In this document: positions 20,401 to 31,878 of the stretch, one piece after another
Position numbering within the stretch: the first letter of the stretch is position 1
Layout of the letters: each line of letters opens with the position of its first letter
NCBI GenBank assembly: GCA_003996215.1
Contig: QJPP01007241.1
Location: 1,054,001 to 1,118,000 of the forward strand
DNA from: Jaltomata sinuosa
Lineage: Eukaryota; Streptophyta; Magnoliopsida; Solanales; Solanaceae
Reading direction: 5' to 3'
DNA: 64,000 bases
Made by a program: the position numbers and the translations under genes
The notes under the pieces: generated by a model
Database searches by the model: none
Told to the model about the DNA's origin: nothing
What the model saw: only the letters and a program-made list of their open reading frames with translations

Positions 20401-23400
20401 CACGTTTGATATCCTTAAACCCCACGTTTGCCCCTCCGAACCAACGCGCGCCATTAAAGAGGTCGTCGCGGACACCCACAAAAAATTTTGGCCAAAATAC
20501 CACCGGACACACATATCACCCAAAATCCATGGACTATAACACACGAAAAAACCTAAAAATCCCTATTTCTCGTTTCGGGCCACGTTTGAAATCCTAAAAC
20601 CCCATGTTTGCCCCTCGGAACCAACGCGCGCCATTAAATAGGTCGTCGCGGACGCCCACGATAAATTTCAGCCAAAATACCGCCGGACGCACATATCACA
20701 CAAAATTCATTGACTATAACACACGAAAAAACCGAAAAAACCCTATTTCTCGTTTAGGGCCACGTTCTAAATCCTAAAACCCCACGTTTGCCCCTCCGAA
20801 CCAACGCGCGCCATTAAATAGGTCATCACGGACGCCCTCAAAAAATTTCGGCCAAAATACCGCCGGACGCACATATCACACAAAATCCATGGATTATAAC
20901 ACACGAAAAAACCGAAAAATCCCTATTTCTCATTCCCGGCCACGTTTGAAATTCTAAAAACCCACGTTTGCCCCTCCGAACCAACGCGCGCCATTAAATA
21001 GGTTGTCGCGGACGCCCACGAAAAATTTCGGCTAAAATACCGCCGGACGCACATATCACACAAAATCCATGGACTATAACATACGAAAAAACCGAAAAAT
21101 CCCTATTTCTCGTTCCGGGCCACGTTTGAAATCCTAAAACACCACGATTGCCCCTCTGAACCAACGCGCGCCATGAAATAGGTCGTCGCGGACACCCTCA
21201 AAAAATTTTGGCCAAAATACCGCCGGACGCACATATCACACAAAATCCATGGACTTTAACACACGAAAAAACCGAAAAATCCCTATTTCTCGTTCCGGGC
21301 CACGTTTGAAATCCTAAAACCCCACGTTTGCCCCTCCGAACCAACGCGCGCCATTAAATAGGTCATCGAAGACGCCCACGATAAATTTCGGCCAAAATAA
21401 CGCCGGACGCACATATCACACAAAATCCATGGACTATAACACACGAAAAAACCGAAAAATCTCTATTTCTCGTTCCGGTCCACGTTTGAAATCCTAAAAC
21501 CCCACTTTTGCCCCTCCGAACCAACGCGGGCCATTAAATAGGTCATCGCGGACGCCCTCGAAAAATTTCGGCCAAAATACCGTCGGACGCACATATCATA
21601 CAAAATCCATGGACTATAACACACGAAAAAATCGAAAAATCCCTATTTCTTGTTCCGGGCCACGTTTGAAATCCTAAAACCCCACGTTTGCCCCTCCGAA
21701 CCAACGCACGCCATTAAATAGGTCGTCGCGGACGCCCACAAAAAATTTCGGCAAAAATACCGCCGGACGCACATATCACACAAAATCCATGGACTATAAA
21801 ACACGAAAAACCAGAAAAATCCCTATTTCTCGTTCCGGGCCACGTTTGAAATCTTAAAACACCACGTTTGCCCTTCAGAACCAACGCGCGCCATTAAATA
21901 GGTCGTCGCGGACGCTCACAAAAAATTTCGGCCAAAATACCGCCGGACGTACATATCACACAAAATCCATGGACTATAACACACGAAAAAACCGAAAAAT
22001 CCCTATTTCTTGTTCCGGGCCACGTTTGAAATCCTAAAACCCCACGTTTACCCCTCCTAACTAACGCACGCCATTAAATAGGTCGTCACGGACGCCCACG
22101 AAAAATTTCGGCCAAAATACCGCCGGACGCACATATCAAACAAAATCCATGGACTATAACACACGAAAAAACCGAAAAATCCCTATTTCTCATTCCGGGC
22201 CACGTTTGAAATCCTAAAACTCCACGTTTGCCCCTCTGAACCAACGCGAGCCATTAAATAGGTCGTCGCGGACGCTCACAAAACATTTCGGCCAAAATAT
22301 CGCCGGACGCACATATCACACAAAATCCATGGACTATAACACACGAAAAACCAAAAAATCCCTATTTCTCGTTCCGGGCCACGTTTGAAATCCTAAAACC
22401 CCAAGTTTGCCCCTCCGAACCAACGCACGCCATTAAATAGGTTGTCGCGGACGCCCACAAAAAATGTCGACAAACATACCGCCGGACGCACATATCACAC
22501 AAAATCCATGGACTATAACACACCAAAAAACCGAAAAATCCCTATTTCTCGTTCCGGGCCACGTTTGAAATCCTAAAACCCCACGTTTGCCCCTCCGAAC
22601 CAACGCGCACCATTAAATAGGTCGTCGCGGACGCCCACGAAAAATTTCGGCCAAAATACCGTCGGACGCACATATCACACAAAATCCATGGACTATAACA
22701 CACGAAAAAACCGAAAAAATCCCTATTTCTCGTTCCGGGCCACGTTTGAAATCCTAAAACCCCACGTTTTCCCCTCAGAATCAACGCGCGCCATTAAATA
22801 GGTCGTCGCGGATGCCCACAAAAAATTTCGGCCAAAATACCGCCGGACGCACATATCACACAAAATCCATGGACTATAACACACGGAAAAACCGAAAAAT
22901 CCCTATTTCTCGTTCCAGGCCACGTTTGAAATTCTAAAACCCCACGTTTTCCCCTCCGAACCAACGCGCGCCATTAATTAGGTCGTCGCGAACGCCCACA
23001 AAAAATTTCGGCCAAAATACCGCCGGACGCACATATCACACAAAATCCATGGACTATAACACACGAAAAAACCGAAAAATCCCTATTTCTCGTTCCGGGC
23101 CACGTTTTAAATCCTAAAACCCCACGTTTGCCCCACCGAACCAACGCGCGCCATTAAATAGGTCATCGCGGATGCCCACAAAAAATTTCGGCCAAAATAC
23201 CGTCGGACGCACATATCACACAAAATCCATGGACTATAACACACGAAAAAATCAAAAAATCCGTATTGCTCATTCCGGGCCACGTTTGAAATCCTAAAAC
23301 CAGATGTTTGCCCCTCCGAACCAATGCGCGCCATTAAATAGGTCGTCGCGGACGCCCACGAAAACTTTCGGCCAAAATACCGCCGGACGCACGTATCACA

Positions 23401-24991
23401 CAAAATCCATGGACTATAACACACGAAAAAACCGAAAAATCCCTATTTCTCTTTCTGGGCCATGTTTGAAATCCTAAAACCCCACGTTTGCCCCTCCGAA
23501 CCAACGCGGGCCATTAAATAGGTCGTCGCGGACGCCCTCGAAAAATTTCGGCCAAAATACCGCCGGACGCACATATCGCACAAAATCCATGGAATATAAC
23601 ACACGAAAAAACCAAAAAATCTCTATTTCTCGTTCCGGGCCATGTTTGAAATCCTAAAACTCCACATTTGCCCCTCCGAACGAACGCGCGCCATTAAATA
23701 GGTTGTCGCGGACGCCCACGAAAAATTTCGGCCAAAATACCGCCGGACGCACATATCACACAAAATCCATGGACTATAACACACGGAAAAACCAAAAAAT
23801 CCATATTTCTCATTCCGGGCCACGTTTGAAATCCTAAAACCCCACGTTTGCCCCTCCGAACCAACGCGCGCCATTAAATAGGTCGTCACGGACGCACACG
23901 AAAAATTTTGGCCAAAATAACGCCGGATGCACATATCACACAAAATCCATGGACTATAACACACGAAAAAATTGAAAAATCCCTCTTTTTCGTTTCGGGC
24001 CACGTTTTAAATCCTAAAACTCCACGTTTGCCCCTCCGAACCAACGCGCGCCATTAAATAGGTCGTCGCGGATGCCCACGAAAAATTTCGGTCAAAATAC
24101 CGCCGGACGCACATATCACACAATATCCATGGACTATAACACACGAAAAAACTGAAAAATCCCTATTTCTCGTTCCGGGCCACGTTTGAAATCCTAAAAC
24201 CCCACGTTTGCCCCTCTGAACCAACGCGCGCCATTAAATTGTACGCCCTCGAAAAATTTCGACCAAAATACCGCCGGACGCACATATCACACAAAATCCA
24301 TGGACTATAACACACGAAAAAACCGAAAAATCCCTAATTCTCAGTCCGGGCCACATTTGAAATCCTTAAACCCCACGTTTGCCCCTACGAACCAACGCGC
24401 GCCATTAAATAGGTCGTCGCGGACGCCCACAAAAAATTTCGGCCAAAATACCATCGGACGCACATAGCACAGAAAATCCATGGACTATAACACACGAAAA
24501 AACTGAAAAATCCCTATTTCTCGTTCCGGGCCACGTTTGAAATCCTAAAACCCCACGTTTGCCCCTCCAAACCAATGCGCGACATTAAATAGGTCGTCGC
24601 GAACTCCCACGAAAAATTTCGGCCAAAATACCGCCGGACGCACATATCACACAAAATCCATGGACTATAACACACGAAAAAACCGAAAAATCCCTATTTC
24701 TCATTTCGGGCCACGTTTGAAATCCTATAACCCTACGTTTGCCCCTCCGAACCAACGCGCGCCATTAAATAGGTCGTCGCGGACTCCCACGAAGAATTTC
24801 GGCCAAAATACTGCCGGACGCACATATCACAGAAAATCCATGGACTATAACACACGAATAAACTGAAAAATCCCTATTTCTCATTCTGGGCCACGTTTGA
24901 AATCCTAAAACCCCACGTTTGCCCCTCCAAACCAACGCGCACCATTAAATAAGTCGTCGCGGACGCCCACGAAAAATTTCGGCCAAAATAC
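17456..24991. repeat. 180-bp satellite array, ~42 monomers
   Basis: Tandem head-to-tail monomers, each starting at CCATGGACTATAACACACGA. I count 41 full units plus a 154-bp partial last one. Spacing is 180 bp in nearly all; exceptions are 179, 181, 171 (a deletion near 24240) and 191 bp (18537-18727). The unit is CpG-rich and contains GCGCGCCATTAAATAGG and GCCGGACGCACATATCAC. Because 180 is divisible by three, open frames run across monomers on the minus strand, but these are by-products. The length matches nucleosomal spacing, common in plant centromeric or subtelomeric satellites. The family name is not known to me. Confidence 0.97.
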
Positions 24992-24992
24992 T

Positions 24993-26302
24993 TGATGTGT
25001 CGCTAATTTACGTCACTTTCGACTCCTTTAAACTAAGAACAATCGTACGTTTTCAAGCAACCGTTGTCGTTTTTGATGTTTTTATGTTATATTTGTAGGA
25101 AATGGAGACAAACATGGAAACGGAAGGAAATACGCGAAAAAAGAGATTCTGCCTAAGTGTGACGGCCTGAGTGATGGCCCGTCACACATGTGACGGTCCG
25201 TCACAGCGACCGTCAAGGAGGAGGCAGCCACTGCCTAAGGGTGACGGTGCCGGCGACGGTCCGTCAAGGCAGTGACGGTCCGTCAGCCGGGCCGTCACAC
25301 CAAAACAGTGGCGCGCCAACGGCTGCCCGATTTAAGGATTCCTAACCCGTTTTGGATTTGGTTTATTTGACTCCTATAAATACCCTATGATAGGTTTATT
25401 TTACATATCGTTCACCCAATAGTTTTAGCATAGTTTTTAGTCGTTTTTGAGAGCAACAACACGTTTTCGTATTCTTGAATTCGTGTTCTTGATTCGTTCT
25501 TGAGTTCTTGGTTTTTCTTGTTCTTGGATTATTGAAGGGTACTTTCATCATATTGTAAGAATCTTCTTTCCTTTATTATGAATTTCTTCTTTTCTTCTTC
25601 GAGCATGAGTAACTAAAACTCCCGCAACTAGGGTTGTGGGAGCCATGGCTAAAGTAACAATATAGATTCCGGGTAGCGACGGGTTCAATTGACATGTAGT
25701 CACGTTGTTAATCATACTTTATGTCACGTTTTCTAGTGGTTGCAAACATTAGAACATGCCTAGGTTTAATTTGCTTTGAGTAAAGAGATTAAAACCGGGA
25801 AACTTGATTAACGACAAGGATTCGAGACTACCAACTCTCGTCTTAATGATTAATGCCGTAACTGGATTAATCTACTTGATGTTTAGGATTGAAAGCTAAA
25901 AAGCACATCTTTTCGAGGTCGAGAGAATAGAAAAGGAAATTTGTTTATTTGGTCGAGAGACGTTTAGACGATACCATTGACGCAATCACATCGTGACACG
26001 CATATAGAAAGAACCCTGTAACGCCTAGAATCGTTTGTTACAACGCCATGGTGAACACGTCCCTAGTTCGCATTCTCTCATATTGATTAAAACTCACACG
26101 TTTATTATTTGTTTTGTTTACACGTTGATTACAAAAACCCCCCTTTATTTACTGGAAACGATTGACGACTGGTCACATACTTCACTAAAGGCTTAATCTT
26201 CACCATATTCTCTGTGGGATTCGACCCCAACCTTGTTGGGTTCTTTACTTGACAACGACCGCTTACGCTTCTTTAATTAGAGGTGTAGTTTGGGCGTTAT
26301 CA
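24993..26302 (+). repeat. LTR 1
   Basis: Begins TGATGTGTCG exactly where the satellite stops and ends GGGCGTTATCA before the primer-binding site. It holds a TGACGG/CCGTCA palindrome cluster (25157-25305) and TATAAATA at 25375-25382, so U3 is about 410 bp. Confidence 0.92.
25157..25382 (+). promoter_or_regulatory. U3 palindrome cluster and TATA box, LTR 1
   Basis: Perfect 13-bp palindromes TGACGGTCCGTCA lie at 25191-25203 and 25273-25285, with near copies such as CGACGGTCCGTCA at 25254-25266. TGACG is the core bound by plant TGA-type bZIP factors. The TATA box is about 90 bp further on. The same block occurs in LTR 2 (30600-30746, TATA 30822), LTR 3 (36058-36204, TATA 36279), LTR 4 (38698-38834, TATA 38915) and LTR 5 (41342-41482, TATA 41560). 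Confidence 0.6.
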
Positions 26303-26307
26303 AAAAG

Positions 26308-26325
26308 TGGTGCCGTTGCCGGGGA
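26308..26325 (+). promoter_or_regulatory. Primer-binding site, unit 1 (tRNA-Asp type)
   Basis: TGGTGCCGTTGCCGGGGA, five bases after LTR 1, differs by one base from the unit 2 site. This sequence is the tRNA-Asp-type site known from Athila-like elements. Confidence 0.75.
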
Positions 26326-26429
26326 ATACGGTTTTGATTAAGTCTAGTGTGTTTATTTGACTCTTAGTCATAATTTCCTGCTTTACGTTTATTTGTTGTT
26401 TTTATTTTTGATAGGGTACAGATTTGTGC

Positions 26430-28905
26430 ATGCCAAGTACCCGAAGCTCGGGTGAATCAACAGTACCTTACGACCCCGAGCTTGCGAGAACATTAAGGCA
26501 GAATATGGCCGCACAAAACGAGGCAGCAAGGATCGCTGCAGAACTGCAGGGCCCAACAAAATCTGAATGCTGGTTGTCTGCTGGATGATGTCGCACGGAA
26601 TGATGAGGATCTCGATCTAGATGGAGCTGGCGCTACGGGCGCCATTGTTCTTCCTCCGCTAGCGCCCGGGGCCAAGTTCAACATTACCAGCACGATGATT
26701 CAGCTGTTGAACTTGAGAGGAGTATTCCGGGGTGTAGCTGGTGATGATCCGAACCGTCACTTGATGAACTTCGTGGGCATCTGCAAGTCATTCAAACTGC
26801 CGGGAGTGAGTCAGACAGCGATCAGGCTCAGGTTGTTTCCGTTGTCTCTGTCTGATGAGGCAGCGTTGTGGTTGACAGAGCTGACCCCCGACTCTATTGC
26901 AACTTGGGGAGAGTTGAAAGGAGCTTTCCTAGAAAGGTTCTTTCCTCCCTCAAGGATGATACAGTTGAGGGACGAGATCAGCAATTTCAGGCAACAACCG
27001 CACGAAGCGTTACATGAGACTTGGCTGAGGTTCAAGAAGAAGCTGACACAATGCCCTAACCATCAGCTGAACGACGAATTCTTGATGCAGACATTCTACA
27101 GGGCACTAAATTCGGCTACCAAGCCGACATTGGATAACGCAGCAGGTGGAGCGTTTATGGGTCGCACTTTTGCCGACGCCACAGCTGTTTTGGACAGGCT
27201 CACCAAAACCAACAGGGCCTGGCACACACGAGATTCAGAGGTTGCAGTTAGCACCTGTACCGTTGGTATGTCAGCAGAGCAGCGTAGGAAAGAGGAGGAG
27301 CGCGACCAAGACATGGCGCATCTGAAAACACAGTTGGACCTACTGACCAAGCACTTGTTCTCAGGAGGTATGGAGAAGGTACAAGCTGTGGGTTCCCAAG
27401 GTACAGAGACTGAGGAGGCAAATTACTTGGGGGGTTTCCAAGCCAATGGCCAGGGAAACCAAGGTCGGAATTATCAGCGAGACAACCACTATGAGAAAAG
27501 TGGCTACAAAGATCGCGACCAAGGAAACTGGAGGAACAACACCGATAGAGGTGGGTTGTATATACCACCTGGGAATCGGGATAAAACTGGCAGCGAGGCT
27601 GAGATGTCCAAACTTGAGAACATGATGGCGAAGATGCTGCTGAAGGTGGAATCGACTGACTCTGGGGTAAAGGCAATGCGAAATGAGTTATCAACATTGA
27701 GTCAGGTAGTGGAGTCACACTCAACCGCGATCAAGCAACTAGAGCAGCAAGTGGGTCACATCTCGGCATCTCTAAACCCAAGGAAAACGGGTACCTTGCC
27801 GAGCGACACCACTCATCCGAGGAATGACGCAAGCTGTATGGCGATCATGACCAGAAGCGGTAGAACGTTACCGGAATCACATCCGGTAATTCAGACTCAA
27901 GGCGATGATGCGGATGATGAAGAGGCGGTAGAGGAGGAAACTCCAAAGCCCGCGGAGAAAAGCAAGAAAGCTGAAAAGCTTCCAACTATGATGCCTCGGC
28001 CACCACCTCCTTTCCCCCAGCGTTTGAAGAAGAAAGCTGATGACGGTAAGTTCCTAAACTTCATGACCATGCTGAAGCAGATTTCAATAAACATACCATT
28101 GGTGGAAGCGCTGGAACAAATGCCCGGTTATGCCAAGTTCATGAAGGACTTGATTACAAAGAAGAGGTCGGTAAGTTTTGAACCGGAAGATAACCTCCAC
28201 CACTGCAGCACTATTTCTTCAAGGTCTTTAGTCGAAAAGAAGGAAGATCCAGGCGCTTTCACTGTTCCCTGCACTGTTGGGAAGCTCAACTTCGGGAAAG
28301 CCTTGTGTGATCTGGGTGCTAGCATCAACTTGATGCCGCTAGCCATCTATAAACAACTGGGTTTGGGAGCTCCTAAACCAACGTCCATAAGAGTGATGAT
28401 GGCTGACCGCTCAGTAAAGCGACCTGTGGGAATATTGTCTGATGTGCTAGTAAAGATTGGTAAGCTTATTTTCCCAGCTGACTTTGTGATCTTGGATTGC
28501 GAAGTGGATTTCGAAGTTCCCATAATCTTGGGACGACCATTGCTAGCCACAGCAAGAGCCTTGGTTGACATGGAGAAAAACGAACTGACCTTCAGGTTGA
28601 ACAATGAAATGGTCAAGTTCGATGTGTCCAGAGTAATGAAGCAACCAAGTGACATGAGGGTGGTCGCGGTCATCAATGCTATTGAGGAAGTCCCTGCTGA
28701 TGTGTATCCTGAGGAGAAACATGTAGAGGAAGGCGGTGAAAATAGAACTAAGAAACGAAAACACCGCAAGAGAATCTACAAAGAAAGAGCGAAGAAGTTG
28801 TCGCGACTAGCGATGGAGCCCAAAAAGAAAGCTGGAATGCCACACTCCATCGAGTTCTCTTGTTTTGGAGACCCTGGCGGTCTCCAACATCATTCCAGAA
28901 TCTGA
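26430..28905 (+). pseudogene. gag-pro, unit 1 (frameshifted near N-terminus)
   Basis: The ATG at 26430 (MPSTRSSGES) opens Gag. One extra G near 26549 compared with unit 2 shifts the frame and leads to an early stop. The rest stays open from about 26695 to 28905 (736 codons). The Gag domain shows ALWLTELTPDSIATWGELK, FLERFFPPSR and LRDEISNFRQQ, typical of Ty3/gypsy Athila Gag. A long polar linker precedes the retropepsin: CDLGASINLMPLA (DLGAS replaces the usual DTGAS), then IILGRPLLATARALVD. A basic tail (KKRKHRKRIYKERAKK) follows. No RT comes after it. Confidence 0.88.
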
Positions 28906-30437
28906 GTCATATCGACTCCACAGGTATTCCTAATTCTCACAGTTTTTAGTTTTCATATGTATGCATTGGGGACAATGCATGCGTCTAAGTTGAGGGTGTG
29001 GGGAAACCTGCGAGTCACCACCGAGGGTTTTTGTTGTCGTGTTTCTTTTCCCTCCGGTGTGCTATCTAGTAGAACCGGCATGTTTAGGTTGTTTAATTTA
29101 AATTTTTTTAGTGTCTATAGCAAAGCATGCGATTTCTTATCAAAGTAGCGCCCCTTTAATAATTTTCTGGTTTTGAGCTTATGTTGAAACGATTGACTGT
29201 CTGGATCCTTGTTTGTCATTGTGTGATTATGATTAGAATGAGTATGCTTAAGCCGAGCGGTTGTTTGATAGTTGGTAGCGATATAGTTTCTTGGTGCCAA
29301 GTGTGTGAGATGATTGTTATAAATTCTTACTCTGTGCATGCATCTAGAACTTGCCCGGTCTATTTTGTTAAGTTTGAAGTTTAGTTGCTTAGGAAAGGAT
29401 CACAGGCCCTTTTTGTGTGCAGCCCACTTAACCTATAAGACCGTCCAAATGCAAATAATCCCTTTTTGATTCCTATTTGAGCCATAATTGACCTTGTTCT
29501 TTCAATAACCTGTCACCATTCCCGTTTAACTTTGAATCCCTATTTTGGCCCTGGTCCTTCCTTGGACATCGTGTACCTCAACTCCGGCAATCAGCCTAAG
29601 TTGAGGGTGGCTACTATAGAGGTAAACCCTGTTTTGGCCCTGGTCCTTCCATGGACATTGTGCACCTCAACCCAGGCAATCAGCCTAAGTTGAGGGTGGC
29701 TACTAGAGAGGTGAATGATAAGAAAAAGAGGACAGTGAAGATTGGTTGTGAATAGAATGAAAAGTCGGGTGTGTGCCTAAGAAAAAAAAAAAGAAAGAAA
29801 AAAAAAAGAGATGAAAAAGATCGAAAAAGAAATAAAAAGAATTTTCAAAATAAAGAGGCCGCACCTGTAGCTAGAAAGAAGGAAATATAAACGTGAATAA
29901 GGATGGACAAAGTAAGTTATGTGGTAATAAGACGTCGGTAGTTCCAAGGAGGGCTTAGTCACTAACCCCTAAATGTATCCTACCTGCACCCGAAGCCTCA
30001 TTACAAGCCTAAAACAAGTCCTGTAGTGATCCTGAGCGGCTTTCTGAAGAACTGAAATAGAATAGTAAGGGCAAGCCTATGGTATCGCATGTGCATTGTT
30101 TGAAATCGTTTGTGAGTGTGAGCGCTTACCTAGTCCCAAATCTTGTGTGTGGGATTTCTTTGTGGTGAGGGCACCAAGATGTCTGTATTGTCTATCGATT
30201 GTTAGGATAGCTGCGCGTGTGTATGTAGAATGTTCTATCATATCGGAATGACATGTTTGGATCCTTGCAAGTTAGTGTTTCATACATTCGTGTGCGACGA
30301 GGGAGCTTGATTTAATTGAATAAGTTTCGAATGACCATGAGTTGCTAGAGACATGAGTTTGTGTTCTTAGTTGAGTCGTCTTATTGTTTTTATGTTATGT
30401 TGCTTGAGGACAAGCGAACGTTTTAAGTTGAGGGTGT
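28906..30437 (+). other. Unit 1 internal 3' non-coding region
   Basis: About 1.5 kb with no coding frame where an autonomous element would have RT and integrase. It holds a ~90-100-bp tandem duplication (29545-29705) whose units contain TTTTGGCCCTGGTCCTTCC and CCTAAGTTGAGGGTGGCTAC. A purine tract lies at 29780-29850. The motif AAGTTGAGGGTG recurs, last at the polypurine position just before LTR 2. Confidence 0.75.
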
Positions 30438-31749
30438 TGATGTGCTGCTAATTTACGTCACTTTCGACTCCTTTAAACTAAGAACAATCGTACGTTTTCA
30501 AGCAACCGTTGTCGTTTTTGATGTTTTTATGTTGTATTTTCAGGAAATGGAGACAAACGTGAAAACGGAAGGAAATACGAGAAAAAGAGGATTCTGCCTA
30601 AGAGTGACGGCCTGAGTGACGGTCCGTCACACATGTGACGGTCCGTCACCAAGACCGTCGCATAGAGGCAGTGCCACTGCCTAAGGTTGACGTTCCAGGC
30701 GACGGTCCGTCAAGGCAGTGACGGTCCGTCAGCCTGACCGTCGCACCAAAACAGTAGCGTCAAGCGGCTGCCCGCGTTTTAGGGATTCCTAGCCCGTTTT
30801 GGATTTGGTTTCTTTAACTCCTATAAATACCCTATGATAGGTTTATTTTACATATCGTTCACCCAATAGTTTTAGCATAGTTTTTAGTCGTTTTTGAGAG
30901 CAACAACACGTTTTCGTATTCTTGAATTCGTGTTCTTGATTTGTTCTTGAGTTCTTGGTTTTTCTTGTTCTTGGATTATTGAAGGGTATTTTCATCATAT
31001 TGTAAGAATCTTCTTTCCTTTATTATGAATTTCTTCTTTTCTTCTTCGAGCATGAGTAACTAAAACTCCCGCAACTAGGGTTGTGGGAGCCATGGCTAAA
31101 GTAACAATATAGATTCCGGGTAGCGACGGGTTCAATTTACATGTAGTCACGTTGTTAATCATACTTTATGTCACGTTTTCTAGTGGTTGCAAATATTAGA
31201 ACATGCCTAGGTTTAATTTGCTTGAGTAAAGAGATTAAAACCGGGAAACTTGATTAACGACAAGGATTCGAGACTACCAACTCTCGTCTTACTGATTAAT
31301 GCCGTAACTGGATTAATCTACTTGATGTTTAGGATTGAAAACTAAAAAGCACATCTTTTCGAGGTCGAGAGAATAGAAAAGGAAATTTGTTTATTTGGTC
31401 GAGAGACGTTTAGACGATACCATTGACGCAATCACATCGTGACACGCATATAGAAAGAACCCTGTAACGCCTAGAATCGATTGTTACAACGCCATGGTGA
31501 ACACGTCCCTAGTTCGCATTCTCTCATATTGATTAAAACTCACACGTTTATTATTTGTTTTGTTTACACGTTGATTACAAAACCCCCCCCTTTATTTACT
31601 GGAAACGATTGACGACTAGTCACATACTTCACTAAAGGCTTAATCTTCACCATATTCTCTGTGGGATTCGACCCCAACCTTGTTGGGTTCTTTACTTGAC
31701 TACGACCGCTTACGCCTCGTTAATTTGAGGTGTAGTTTGGGCGTTATCA
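30438..31749 (+). repeat. LTR 2
   Basis: 1312 bp, near identical to LTR 1. It serves as 3' LTR of unit 1 and 5' LTR of unit 2: polypurine-like AAGTTGAGGGTG lies on its left and a primer-binding site on its right. TATAAATA at 30822-30829. Confidence 0.92.
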
Positions 31750-31754
31750 AAAAG

Positions 31755-31772
31755 TGGCGCCGTTGCCGGGGA
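31755..31772 (+). promoter_or_regulatory. Primer-binding site, unit 2 (tRNA-Asp type)
   Basis: TGGCGCCGTTGCCGGGGA, six bases of spacing past LTR 2 in the same layout as unit 1. Typical for Athila-type elements. Confidence 0.8.
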
Positions 31773-31878
31773 ATACGGTTTTTAATTAAGTCTAGTGTGT
31801 TTATTTGACTCTTAGTCATAATTTCCTGCTTTACGTTTATTTGTTGTTTTTGTTTTTTGATAGGGTACAGATTTGTGC

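Noticed and set aside
17852..24866. Repeated open frames of 66-126 codons across the satellite
   Set aside because: They follow from the 180-bp period being divisible by three; the peptides repeat with the monomer and have no known motif.
17456..24991. CRISPR array
   Set aside because: Repeats are whole 180-bp units without unique spacers, in plant DNA.
26811..28769. Long minus-strand frames inside gag-pro (also at 31917-34217)
   Set aside because: Antisense shadows of the real gag-pro frame, without motifs.
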